A stretch of DNA of 17,825 nucleotides from Chloroflexi bacterium RBG_13_53_26 (GTDB lineage: Bacteria; Chloroflexota; Dehalococcoidia; UBA2247; RBG-13-53-26): NCBI GenBank assembly GCA_001795035.1, contig MGMW01000015.1, forward strand, positions 1 through 17,825. Direction: 5' to 3'. Position numbers and translations under genes: made by a program. Under the pieces are notes generated by a model that worked only from the letters and a program-made list of their open reading frames with translations, was not told where the DNA came from and made no database searches. Positions 5,546 to 13,419 of this stretch are shown piece after piece; position 1 is the first letter of the stretch; each line of letters opens with the position of its first letter.

Positions 5546-6703
5546 CTAGGTGGACTGCAAGTTTCTTGCGATGACGAGAAGGCCAGCCAATATCCAGGGG
5601 ATGGGGGAGATGAGGTAGTAGTAGGTGTCCGATGCTACCAACGGGACGCCAGTGGGGGCACTCTCTACAATGCTCACCATGAGTGTTGCCACGCATGCCA
5701 GCACGATGCCGACGCCGAATCCGTACCAAGGGTTGTTTCGAGGAGATTTGATGATATCGAAGGCGATTTTGAGACCTACTCCCAGGAAAAAGACAAGAGC
5801 TATGGCACCGAGGATGCCGGTGTTGGAATAGAGTTCGAGGTAGGCATTGTGGGCGTGGGTAATCTCGGAAGTTATTGTGGCACTACCGTGGTAGACCAAA
5901 GCCCAGCAGCCCAGTCCGAGGCCGGAAAGGGGGGAATCCTTTATCATATCGATTGTGTCTCCCCATATGGGCAGTCTGCCGCTGATGCTCTCCCAGGTCA
6001 GCAGGCTTTTGAGGGATTCCCAGGTCACAATCAGCACGATCACAAGGAATGAGAGGCAGATGATGCCGGCAAGTAGCCTCGTTGCGGTATGATGGCCGAA
6101 TATGGCCATTCCGGTAAGAATGGCAACAACAATGACGAGAGCCAGAGCCAGGCCGTGGTGGGTGCCGATACCACCGAAGACAAAGTTCGGTTGGGTTGAA
6201 GGACTGGGCAGGTTGAATAGGGCGAGAAGAAGGACGATGAGGAAAGCCAGAGGGGACAGAAGGAGAACACATTTCATCAGGGTGGATATTTTGATGTAGT
6301 TTACCCAGGAATAGTAGAGAAGCGACATAGCCAGCATGCATTGGAAAGCCCCCAGGCTTATGGTCCGGTTGGGTGAGGTGAGCAATCCGAGCAAAGCGGC
6401 AATCATGAGCAGAGCCAGAGGAAGGTCGAAGGGCGTGGCCAGTCTGGATGCACTGCGGTTGATGAGGCGCAAGGGAAAAGTCAGGGAAACCACTCCAAGA
6501 CCGATCCAGGGGTAAGCCGGTCCGATGTTCAGAAGGTAGGATATGAAAACAAAGGCTACGGCTGTGCCGGTCCATAGAGGTTCAGTAATGGTCAGAAGGG
6601 TGATAACCTTTTGCAGGGCTTCGCGAATGAAAGTGGCTTGGGGGGAAGATAGAAAGGATCGAAACCAGGCCGATACTCTTAAACGAGGCGAATTGGGTGG
6701 CAT
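5546..6703 (-). CDS. O-antigen ligase/polymerase family membrane protein (Wzy_C)
   Basis: A 385-residue polytopic protein with many hydrophobic helices. It carries the Wzy_C signature: a periplasm-facing loop with ESISGRLPIWGDTIDMIKDS, then SGLGLG, then THAHNAYLELYSNTGILG, where the paired His and Asn are typical of WaaL/Wzy enzymes. These use lipid-linked glycans to ligate or polymerise surface polysaccharide, or to O-glycosylate proteins. I start at the ATG at 6703 (MPPNSPRLR). The longer reading to 6811 translates the heptamer repeat (MSHELRATSPA) and lacks similarity. It is divergent from the flippase gene and 39 nt upstream of the permease. A polymerase versus ligase role cannot be separated from sequence alone. 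It belongs functionally with the glycan cluster to its right. Confidence 0.85.
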   Translation of the reverse strand: MPPNSPRLRVSAWFRSFLSSPQATFIREALQKVITLLTITEPLWTGTAVAFVFISYLLNIGPAYPWIGLGVVSLTFPLRLINRSASRLATPFDLPLALLMIAALLGLLTSPNRTISLGAFQCMLAMSLLYYSWVNYIKISTLMKCVLLLSPLAFLIVLLLALFNLPSPSTQPNFVFGGIGTHHGLALALVIVVAILTGMAIFGHHTATRLLAGIICLSFLVIVLIVTWESLKSLLTWESISGRLPIWGDTIDMIKDSPLSGLGLGCWALVYHGSATITSEITHAHNAYLELYSNTGILGAIALVFFLGVGLKIAFDIIKSPRNNPWYGFGVGIVLACVATLMVSIVESAPTGVPLVASDTYYYLISPIPWILAGLLVIARNLQST

Positions 6704-6713
6704 GACTCTCAGT

Positions 6714-6743
6714 ATGATAGTATTGTGACTCTTCGTTTTGCAA
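6714..6743 (-). promoter_or_regulatory. candidate promoter for the ligase gene
   Basis: On the minus strand, TTGCAA (6738-6743) and TATCAT (6714-6719) are separated by 18 nt. Matches to the sigma-70 consensus are 4/6 and 5/6. The transcript would start only a few nucleotides before the ATG at 6703, so either the message is leaderless or the real promoter is elsewhere in 6744-6860. Confidence 0.3.
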
Positions 6744-6791
6744 GCTGTGGACGTTTTCCTTTCAAGGCGGAGATTGTCTGCGGGGCTGGTG

Positions 6792-6819
6792 GCTCGTAGC
6801 TCATGGCTCATAGCTGAGC
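6792..6819. repeat. heptamer tandem repeat (GCTCRTR)
   Basis: Four consecutive 7-nt units read GCTCGTA (6792), GCTCATG (6799), GCTCATA (6806) and GCTGAGC (6813). The same unit type occurs at 2132-2177, in another intergenic region 4.6 kb away. It lies between divergent genes. Confidence 0.6.
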
Positions 6820-6864
6820 TCAGTGATGATGCCAGAGAGAGGCTGCGCTACGTTAGCTGCTTCC

Positions 6865-6894
6865 TTTACTTGCATCAAGCAAGGAATCTATAAT
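6865..6894 (+). promoter_or_regulatory. promoter for the flippase gene
   Basis: TTTACT (6865-6870) and a perfect TATAAT (6889-6894) with an 18-nt spacer. The predicted start near 6901 leaves a leader of about 28 nt before the ATG at 6929. This is a reasonable housekeeping-sigma promoter. Confidence 0.55.
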
Positions 6895-6928
6895 TGGGGC
6901 TCGGTACGATGAGAGCGGCCGGGAGGTC

Positions 6929-8236
6929 ATGAAGCACAACACCCTTGCTCAAGGGCTTATTCTATACCTGAAAGACCCTCTGCGGAAGAACTCCGCTTTC
7001 CTCATGGCCAGTCATGCGGTGCTAGGCCTATTGGGGTTCTTCTTCTGGGCTATCGCCGCGCGCACCTATGATACCGAGGAGGTGGGACTGGCCACTGCTC
7101 TGGTGTCCGCTGTGCTGTTGCTGCATACGCTGGCGAGACTGGGCCTTGATATCGGCATGATTCGCTTCCTGCCCGACGCGAAGGACAGATCGGCGATGAT
7201 GAACACGTGTTTCACTCTGGTTGGCGTGTTTGCCGTGGTGCTGGCTCTGGTGTTCGTCCTGGGCGTAAGAACCTGGTCTCCGGCATTGAAAGTGGTGAGG
7301 GAGGAAGCGGACTACTTCGTGCTGTTCATCGTGTTCGCAGCAGGTGTCAGCCTGGTTGACGTGGTTCGTCAGGGCGCATTCGTGGCTTTGCGAAGGACGG
7401 AGTTCTCCTTGCTTATGGAGATCATTGCCGGGTTGAGGTTGCCGTTGCTGCTGGTGATGGTGTCGCTGGGAGCGTTCGGTATCTTCTGTTCCTGGGGGGT
7501 GGCCTCATGCGTGGCTCTGATCGCGGGGGTGTTATTCATAGCGAAACTGGAGAGGGGTTATCGGCCCGTGCCAGGCGTGGAAAAGGGGGTGGTTGGCAGG
7601 GTGTTGCACTTCTCTCTCGGCAACTACGTGGCTGAGAGCCTGAGAGAACTGCCGGGTTTCCTGTTGCCTCTGCTGGTGGTCAATGTCCTGGCTCTGGATA
7701 TGAGTGCCTATTTCTACGTTGCCTGGACTCTGGCCAGTGTGATTCTGATGATTGCCTATGCCACAAGCTTCTCGCTGTTGGCCGAGGTATCGCGCGAGCC
7801 GGAGAAGTTTGGCAGCGATGTTGTCAGAGCCATGAAATTCATTCTGCTTCTGCTTGTGCCGGCGGTGCTGATTGTGTTCCTGCTTGGTGACAGGATTCTG
7901 TCACTGTTCGGTGCAGAGTATGCCGAGAACGGAGCCGATCTGCTCCGACTGCTGACCATTTCGGGGATCCCGGTGGCATTCAATATACTTTACATAACGT
8001 GGAAGCGGCTTCGGCAAGAAGTGTGGCCCATAGTGTATCTGTACGCTTTCGTGGCGGCGTTCACAATCGGGGTTGGCTATGTGTTGATGGAAGAGATGGG
8101 ACTGGCAGGCATCGGCATAGCATGGCTTTCGGCGAACGGGATGGTGACCGTCTTGATAGGCCTGGCCATGCTGAAGAGATGGATTCAGAGTGGCAACACG
8201 AGGAGCGGTCAGGGCAAGGCGGAAAGATCGATCTGA
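6929..8236 (+). CDS. Wzx-like polysaccharide flippase (MOP superfamily)
   Basis: A 435-residue membrane protein with about 12 hydrophobic helices. The N-terminus fits the polysaccharide biosynthesis/oligosaccharidyl-lipid flippase family: a short amphipathic stretch, KDPLRKNSAFLMASH, then FFFWAIAARTYDTEEVGLAT, followed by LARLGLDIGMIRFLP. Such proteins translocate undecaprenyl-linked oligosaccharides to the outer face of the cytoplasmic membrane. The ATG at 6929 is preceded by GGGAGG only 2 nt away, an unusually short spacing. A seven-codon ORF (MRAAGRS, 6909-6932) ends in a TGA overlapping this ATG. The C-terminal 28 nt of coding sequence overlap the end of the convergent gene at 8209. Its partners are the ligase upstream (divergent) and the minus-strand glycan operon. 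Confidence 0.9.
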   Translation: MKHNTLAQGLILYLKDPLRKNSAFLMASHAVLGLLGFFFWAIAARTYDTEEVGLATALVSAVLLLHTLARLGLDIGMIRFLPDAKDRSAMMNTCFTLVGVFAVVLALVFVLGVRTWSPALKVVREEADYFVLFIVFAAGVSLVDVVRQGAFVALRRTEFSLLMEIIAGLRLPLLLVMVSLGAFGIFCSWGVASCVALIAGVLFIAKLERGYRPVPGVEKGVVGRVLHFSLGNYVAESLRELPGFLLPLLVVNVLALDMSAYFYVAWTLASVILMIAYATSFSLLAEVSREPEKFGSDVVRAMKFILLLLVPAVLIVFLLGDRILSLFGAEYAENGADLLRLLTISGIPVAFNILYITWKRLRQEVWPIVYLYAFVAAFTIGVGYVLMEEMGLAGIGIAWLSANGMVTVLIGLAMLKRWIQSGNTRSGQGKAERSI

Positions 8237-10386
8237 TAGACTTTGACATCATCCTGTGCATAGACCAGGTCGAGGTAGGGGCAACTATCAAGCCATACCT
8301 CTGTTGCCTGCGGCAGGTCGCTCCAAAGCTGGGCATCGGGTTTCAGATCAACAACAACATAGTCGATTGAATAGTCCTGGATAACCTGAGGGACTTCGTA
8401 GTGGACCAATTCGGTCGTGCTGGGGGCATCAGGGATAGTGAATGTGAAGACGAAGTCCACTGTTGCCTCGGTACCTTCGAGATTAAACGACAGCGGGACG
8501 CAGTCATTTTCAGACTCGGACATCGTGATGGCAGCGCCGGTGGCTTCAATAGCAATATGCACGGTGACTGAAACCACTCCCTTGAAAATGGTCTTGAACT
8601 CCTGGACTATCTCGATGGAGTGCTCAGCGGAATTCACTGTCACCGACTTTGGTTGATAACAGAATACTATGGGGATGTGGAGGCTGGAGCCCGAGAGACC
8701 GTCGCTCTGAATGGCGTAGGAGACGGTGGCGTATTCACTGCGCTGGTCTAACCTTGCCGTCTGGGTGACCCCTGTATCGTCGAGGAGATAGGAGGTTACC
8801 ATTTCCATGGCCTCGGCAGTCTTGTTTGTGTAGACCTCTTTTGGGGCATCAATCAGGCTCACAGTGGCGCCGCCGCCCATATCAAAACTGTTCCGGCTGT
8901 CATCAAACATGAGCACGTCTTGATATGATCCGCCAATATAGGCACCCAGCACCGGGTTGCCTGGCACGTCTGCATATGGATAGCCGTTGGCCAGTCTGAT
9001 GCTGCCGTTCTCTAACCCCTGGTGGCGGGAGAGGATTCGTTCTGCAGCCAGAGACCGCTCTGTGAGAATGCCGTAGGGTGCCATGTGCCTGGCTGTCACG
9101 CCATAGACAGTCCTTTCTGCTTCTCCTTCTATCCACCATCCAAGACTCTCAGGATAGGCAGCCGTGATGGCGTCTTTGTCCGTTTCAAGGCCGACCTGTT
9201 TCACTGCTTTCCAGCGAGCGTCGTCGAGGTAGCCGTAGTAGTCCAGGCCGTCGCGCAAGGCTCTCTGAGAGGTGACTATGGTGGAGGACAGCGAAGCGAT
9301 GACAATGGCGACCGTGATGGCCTTTGGCAACCAGTGGAGTGAAGGTGAGAGGCGAGGGCTTTGCCATGCCCAGAGCCGTGAAAGAATGACTCCAGCAATG
9401 AGCCAAACCGGGAAGTACAGAAAGAAATGTGCCCGACGATTCAATTCTGCAAACGGGGGCGGCAGGAGGAAGAGGCTCAATATCAACGAGAAAAGGAACA
9501 TGGCTCCCACAAGAATGGCCCGATTTCTGTCCTTCTCTCGGAGCCAACGCAGGCCGACGATGATGAGCACTGTGGCAACAACAATGCCTGCCAGCCAGGG
9601 CAAGTAGAGCAGACGGACACCCATGTCGGTGGCGGGCTGAATAGAGATGGAGGAGCCGGGCTCTGCTCCCTGTTGCATATCGAGCAGTCGAAGGTATATT
9701 GGCACATAGGGAAGAGACAACACACCGCCAAGGGCGAGTGATGCCACTATGGGCCGGAAGTTCTGCCGCAGGCTCTGACGGCCGAAGAGCCCTAGGGCAA
9801 CGATTATGACCGCCAGGAGCAGCACGAAAAAGGCGAAGGAAAGCTGGTGAAAGCCGGCGACCAGGGAGAATGACACCCCCGTAAGAACGATGTTGAACTT
9901 GGAAGGCTTCTCGATCACCGAGATGAAGAAGTGCAGGGTGAGGAAGATGAAGAACATCCCGGTCATGGTGATATAACCCCAGGTCAACATATCCGAGTAT
10001 GTCGGGGTGAGCACGAACAGGATGGCTGTGGCTGCGGCTATCCACGGATGGGAGATGCGTCTCGCTACCAGATAGAAGGGTATACCGAGCGACACAGAGA
10101 CCAGGACCCCCAAGACCTTAACGCCGGTGAGACCGCCGAATACCAGGGTGAAAGGGAGCAGAGGCAGTGCAATCAGCGGAGGGCGGGTCAGTCCGAGGCC
10201 GGTGGGATCATGGCCAAACAACGTGTGCATGGTGGTCAGGTAGTTGGCGATGTCCTGTCCCATATCGAGATGCTGCATGACTGAGGCGTATCTCAGGCCA
10301 AAGATGACAGCCAGGCTGACAAGCAGGGCCGCCAGAGGAAGGTGTGACTTATATCTGTTCATTGACAGCAACAACGACATGCTCAC
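8209..10386 (-). CDS. GT-C-like integral membrane glycosyltransferase with C-terminal extracytoplasmic domain
   Basis: A 725-residue protein. Residues 15-370 contain about ten hydrophobic helices. The first loop carries acidic residues (D41, D45 in HLDMGQDIANYL) followed by TRPPL, the arrangement of polyprenyl-phosphate-sugar-dependent GT-C enzymes. Residues about 380-725 are hydrophilic and beta-rich and are predicted to lie outside the membrane. They include a possible inserted beta-sandwich (about 555-665), and the end (YVVVDLKPDAQLW ... LDLVYAQDDVKVYQI) resembles the tail of YfhO/PTPS-related membrane proteins. It starts with GTG, whose GTGA overlaps the TGA of the upstream GT4 gene, indicating translational coupling; ATG at 10380 is an alternative. 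It is the last gene of the operon and overlaps the flippase 3' end by 28 nt. Donor and acceptor unknown. Confidence 0.75.
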   Translation of the reverse strand: MSMSLLLSMNRYKSHLPLAALLVSLAVIFGLRYASVMQHLDMGQDIANYLTTMHTLFGHDPTGLGLTRPPLIALPLLPFTLVFGGLTGVKVLGVLVSVSLGIPFYLVARRISHPWIAAATAILFVLTPTYSDMLTWGYITMTGMFFIFLTLHFFISVIEKPSKFNIVLTGVSFSLVAGFHQLSFAFFVLLLAVIIVALGLFGRQSLRQNFRPIVASLALGGVLSLPYVPIYLRLLDMQQGAEPGSSISIQPATDMGVRLLYLPWLAGIVVATVLIIVGLRWLREKDRNRAILVGAMFLFSLILSLFLLPPPFAELNRRAHFFLYFPVWLIAGVILSRLWAWQSPRLSPSLHWLPKAITVAIVIASLSSTIVTSQRALRDGLDYYGYLDDARWKAVKQVGLETDKDAITAAYPESLGWWIEGEAERTVYGVTARHMAPYGILTERSLAAERILSRHQGLENGSIRLANGYPYADVPGNPVLGAYIGGSYQDVLMFDDSRNSFDMGGGATVSLIDAPKEVYTNKTAEAMEMVTSYLLDDTGVTQTARLDQRSEYATVSYAIQSDGLSGSSLHIPIVFCYQPKSVTVNSAEHSIEIVQEFKTIFKGVVSVTVHIAIEATGAAITMSESENDCVPLSFNLEGTEATVDFVFTFTIPDAPSTTELVHYEVPQVIQDYSIDYVVVDLKPDAQLWSDLPQATEVWLDSCPYLDLVYAQDDVKVYQIDLSALP

Positions 10387-11501
10387 ATTGCCTTGTAGAC
10401 TTGTTCAAGCGAGTCGACGACGGCATTCCAATCATAGGCGCTGGCGAATTCCTGGCATCTTTCGGCCCAATCGCAGGGGGGATCAAGTGCCAACAGTATC
10501 TTCTGTGCCATATCTTCTTCTGAAAGATGGCAGACAAAGCCGTTGTATCCGTCTCTGACCAAATCGCGGGCTGCATTTCGGCTGTGGCAGACAGTGACCA
10601 CTGGTATGCCACAAGCATTGGCTTCGATCACCACGATACCGAATCCTTCTCTGAGCGATGGGAGGACGAAGACCTTGGCCGATTTCAGGTACGAGAAGAC
10701 TTCGGCGTCTTTCTCCAGGTGTCCCTTGAAGCAGATGTTTGCCGAGAGGCCCAAATCGCTAACCTCACGTTGCAGGACTTGCTTCTCGGGGCCGTCACCG
10801 ATCACAAGGCACCTGATGTTGTGGTGCTGTTCTCTGATGAGGTTCACAGCCTTGATGAGCAGAGTGACATTTTTCTCCCGGGTGAGCCTGCCGGCGTAGA
10901 TGACATCAGCGCGCTCACTGGAGGGTGGTGCATTCCTGATGGCTGCGATGTCGGCCCCGTTGGGAATGACCTCCGCATCCTTGTGTCCCAGCCTAATCAG
11001 ATCTTGCTTTGTGGCTTGTGAGACGGCGATAGCTTTGTGGGGCAGGCAAGCTACCATCCGTTCGGCAGCCTTTCCGAAGAAGCCTTTGGCGCCGAGGTAT
11101 TCATACCAGTATTCACCCCAGATCTCGTGCCAGGTAATAGCCAGCCTGGACCTTCTGGTGAAGGAATGAAATGCTGCTGAGAAGCACGGGAAGAAGGGGA
11201 AATTGACAGCATCAACGAGGTCATATCTCTCCTTCATCAATGGCGGCAAGACCTTCCAGGCATAATAGACTGCTTCCCTGATAGAACGTTGGCCGTTGAC
11301 GAACAGCGGCTGTGGACGGCAGACTCCCCACAGCCTGACTGACTGTCGGCAGACAATGTCATCACCGGGCCAGTACTTCATGCCGAAGATGGTGACCTGG
11401 TGGCCTCTATTGGCAAGCCTTGTTGACAGCTCCCATATGCGCTTCTGGGCCCCTCCGATGACGTAGGGGTGAATGACATCGTATACATAAGCAATCTTCA
11501 T
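10383..11501 (-). CDS. GT4 family glycosyltransferase (GT-B fold), paralogue 2
   Basis: A 372-residue cytoplasmic retaining glycosyltransferase. The N-terminal acceptor domain starts MKIAYVYDVIHPYVIGGAQKR with the family Gly-Gly loop. The C-terminal nucleotide-sugar domain has YAGRLTREKN (R206, K211, phosphate contacts), VIGDGPE (233-239), and the E-x7-E motif with E285 and E293 in EGFGIVVIEANACG. It is paralogous to the gene at 14496-15650, at about three quarters identity over the first 128 residues by hand count. The second half is clearly more divergent, so the two probably share an acceptor type but use different donors. The ATG at 11501 has no clear ribosome site. It follows the aminotransferase gene by 49 nt and overlaps the downstream membrane gene by 4 nt. 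Confidence 0.9.
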   Translation of the reverse strand: MKIAYVYDVIHPYVIGGAQKRIWELSTRLANRGHQVTIFGMKYWPGDDIVCRQSVRLWGVCRPQPLFVNGQRSIREAVYYAWKVLPPLMKERYDLVDAVNFPFFPCFSAAFHSFTRRSRLAITWHEIWGEYWYEYLGAKGFFGKAAERMVACLPHKAIAVSQATKQDLIRLGHKDAEVIPNGADIAAIRNAPPSSERADVIYAGRLTREKNVTLLIKAVNLIREQHHNIRCLVIGDGPEKQVLQREVSDLGLSANICFKGHLEKDAEVFSYLKSAKVFVLPSLREGFGIVVIEANACGIPVVTVCHSRNAARDLVRDGYNGFVCHLSEEDMAQKILLALDPPCDWAERCQEFASAYDWNAVVDSLEQVYKAM

Positions 11502-11550
11502 TGTTGTGCCAGATCAACTTCTTGGATCTGCTGCCAGAGGACCATGCTAT

Positions 11551-12663
11551 TCATGGCGAGTCTGCAATCTCTCTGATGGATCTGCAGACGTAGTTCAGGT
11601 CCTCATCTCTCAGTCCGGAGCCAGAGGGTAGATACAGACCTCTTCTGGACAGATCTTCCGCGATAGGATAGCTCTCCTCCTTGAATAGGCCCATGGTCAG
11701 GAAGGCCGGTTGCATGTGCATTGGAATGAAGAATGGCCTGGTGTCAATGCCTTTTTCCTTCAACCTCTGCATAAGCTCATTTCGGCCGACCCCGAAATCG
11801 TCACCTATCAGTATAGAGTACATCCAGTACACGCTTCTGGCCCATTCCTTTTCCGGTGGCAGAGTTATGCCAGGCAAGTGTCCCAGTGCAGCATTATAGG
11901 AGAAGGCATTCTTGCGTCTGAGATCAACGAAGACATCGATGTTTTCCAACTGCGCCAGACCGATGGCGGCCTGGATATTGGTCATGCGGTAGTTGAACCC
12001 CAGATCAGTGTGGAGGAACCTCATGGCGGGAGAGTAGGCCTGGTCCTTGAGCCGCCGTGCCCTCTCAGCGATCCGGTCATCGTTGGTGACCAGCATGCCG
12101 CCTTCTCCGGTGGTGATTATCTTGTTGGCATAGAAGCTAAAGCAGCCCACATCGCCCACCCCCCCGGCCTTGCGGCTCTTGTACCAAGCACCGTGGGCCT
12201 CAGCGGCATCTTCCACGACAGAGAGGCCATGCCGCTTGGCGATCTGCATAATAGGATCTATGTCACAGGGATGGCCGTAGATATGAACCGGCATTATGGC
12301 CTTTGTCTTAGTGGTGACCTTCTCTTCTATCTTGGAGACGGCCAAGTTCCAGGTTTCCGGTTCCGAATCGACTAGAACAGGCTTGGCGCCGGTATAGATG
12401 ATAGAGAATACTGAGGCGGCCATGGTGAAGGCAGGGACGATAACCTCATCCCCCAGGCCAATGCCCAGTGAAGCCAGGGCGAGATGCAGGGCTGCAGTGC
12501 CGTTTGTGGTGGATACACCGTGCTTACAGCCGCAGTAGCTGGCGAACTGAGTCTCGAATTGTGCAATGTATTTGCCCATGGACGAAACCCAATTGGTCCT
12601 GAGGCAATCGGCAACATAATCGAGTTCCTTCCCGGTCAGCAATGGTTCACATACGGGGATCAT
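11551..12663 (-). CDS. DegT/DnrJ/EryC1/StrS PLP-dependent sugar aminotransferase
   Basis: A 370-residue fold-type I PLP enzyme that transaminates a nucleotide-linked keto-sugar. Visible landmarks: WVSSMGKYIAQFE (25-37), NGTAALHLAL (54-63), GDEVIVPAFT (71-80), the cofactor Asp D152 in EDAAEAHGA, the Schiff-base lysine K181 in SFYANKIITTGEGG, and NYRMTNIQAAIGLAQLE. The YGHPCDIDPI and NKIITTGEGGM stretches are close to the pattern of GDP-perosamine synthases (RfbE/Per), so a 4-keto-6-deoxy sugar is a plausible substrate. This is an inference, because no 4,6-dehydratase is in view. AGGTG about 7 nt before the ATG supports the start. Only 1 nt separates it from the methyltransferase stop, so the two are translationally coupled. 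Confidence 0.93.
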   Translation of the reverse strand: MIPVCEPLLTGKELDYVADCLRTNWVSSMGKYIAQFETQFASYCGCKHGVSTTNGTAALHLALASLGIGLGDEVIVPAFTMAASVFSIIYTGAKPVLVDSEPETWNLAVSKIEEKVTTKTKAIMPVHIYGHPCDIDPIMQIAKRHGLSVVEDAAEAHGAWYKSRKAGGVGDVGCFSFYANKIITTGEGGMLVTNDDRIAERARRLKDQAYSPAMRFLHTDLGFNYRMTNIQAAIGLAQLENIDVFVDLRRKNAFSYNAALGHLPGITLPPEKEWARSVYWMYSILIGDDFGVGRNELMQRLKEKGIDTRPFFIPMHMQPAFLTMGLFKEESYPIAEDLSRRGLYLPSGSGLRDEDLNYVCRSIREIADSP

Positions 12664-12664
12664 C

Positions 12665-13417
12665 TCATTTCACCTGTGCTACGGCAATGGCATTCCAGGC
12701 AGTCTCATTCAGCTTCTCTTCGAGATCGGGAAACGACGAAAGGTGGAGTACATTGAACCCGGCGTCGTCCAGGTGGTGGATGATTTCCTGGGGGAAGAAA
12801 TAGCGGACGACGTGAGTCTCTGTGATCTCATCCACAACAGTGCCATCTTGGATCACGATCAAATGATAGTGGCTCTTGCAAAGGTGATGCACGGCATCCA
12901 GTTCAGGCTGCACCGATCTCAATATCTTCCTGCCCTCTCCAGAAGCGGTCTTGACTCTGGTCTCGGGCAGTATCCTGAGCACAGCCAATCCATTCCAGAA
13001 GTCGAAGATGAGAAGGCCTTTTGGCTTGAGGTGGCGTCTGATGTTAGCCAGTGCGTTTTGAATATCACTGGTCTCTGTGAGGTAGTTCATGGCAGCAAAC
13101 ATGCAGATGCAGGCGTCGAATTCCTCTCCGATGTCGAAATTACGCAGGTCCATGACGTGGAATGGAACTTGATCGGACTTCTCTTTGGCTCTGCGGATCA
13201 TGGATTCAGAGGCATCGAAGCCGGTGACACGGTATTTCCTCCTGGCTAATGGTATGGCGTGACCTCCGGTTCCGCAGGCAGCGTCCAGAACACATGACAC
13301 GGGACTTAGGCAGTATTTCTTGAAAAAGCCTTCGATGATATCGCACTCTGCTTCATAGTCCTTGTCCTGGTAGAGGAGGTCATAGTATTTGCCGTATGCT
13401 GCAAAAACTTGGGACAT
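12665..13417 (-). CDS. Class I SAM methyltransferase, TylM1/DesVI-like
   Basis: A 250-residue SAM-dependent methyltransferase. Motif I is VLDAACGTGGH (43-53). It is followed by the acidic motif II region VTGFDAS and by DLRNFDIGEEFDACICMFAAMNYL. The N-terminal YYDLLYQDKDYEAE and the CMF..NYL segment closely follow the layout of sugar N,N-dimethyltransferases TylM1 and DesVI. The gene sits between a sugar oxidoreductase and a sugar aminotransferase, so N-methylation of an amino sugar is the simplest reading; O-methylation cannot be excluded. I start at the ATG at 13417, with GGTGG 9 nt upstream, in preference to a TTG two codons earlier that overlaps the preceding stop. Gaps of 2 nt before and 1 nt after indicate a tight operon. 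Confidence 0.88.
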   Translation of the reverse strand: MSQVFAAYGKYYDLLYQDKDYEAECDIIEGFFKKYCLSPVSCVLDAACGTGGHAIPLARRKYRVTGFDASESMIRRAKEKSDQVPFHVMDLRNFDIGEEFDACICMFAAMNYLTETSDIQNALANIRRHLKPKGLLIFDFWNGLAVLRILPETRVKTASGEGRKILRSVQPELDAVHHLCKSHYHLIVIQDGTVVDEITETHVVRYFFPQEIIHHLDDAGFNVLHLSSFPDLEEKLNETAWNAIAVAQVK

Positions 13418-13419
13418 TG

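Noticed and set aside
5300..6052. 250-codon plus-strand ORF spanning the permease/ligase junction
   Set aside because: It is rich in Asp, Gln and Gly as expected for the complement of membrane-protein codons, and it crosses two genes.
6704..6811. N-terminal extension of the ligase gene to 6811
   Set aside because: It would translate the heptamer repeat and a hydrophilic stretch not expected in this family; the ATG at 6703 is preferred.
9185..10045. 286-codon minus-strand ORF inside the GT-C-like gene
   Set aside because: It is an alternative frame of the same strand, His/Arg/Pro-rich with no hydrophobic helices, while the main frame carries clear membrane helices.
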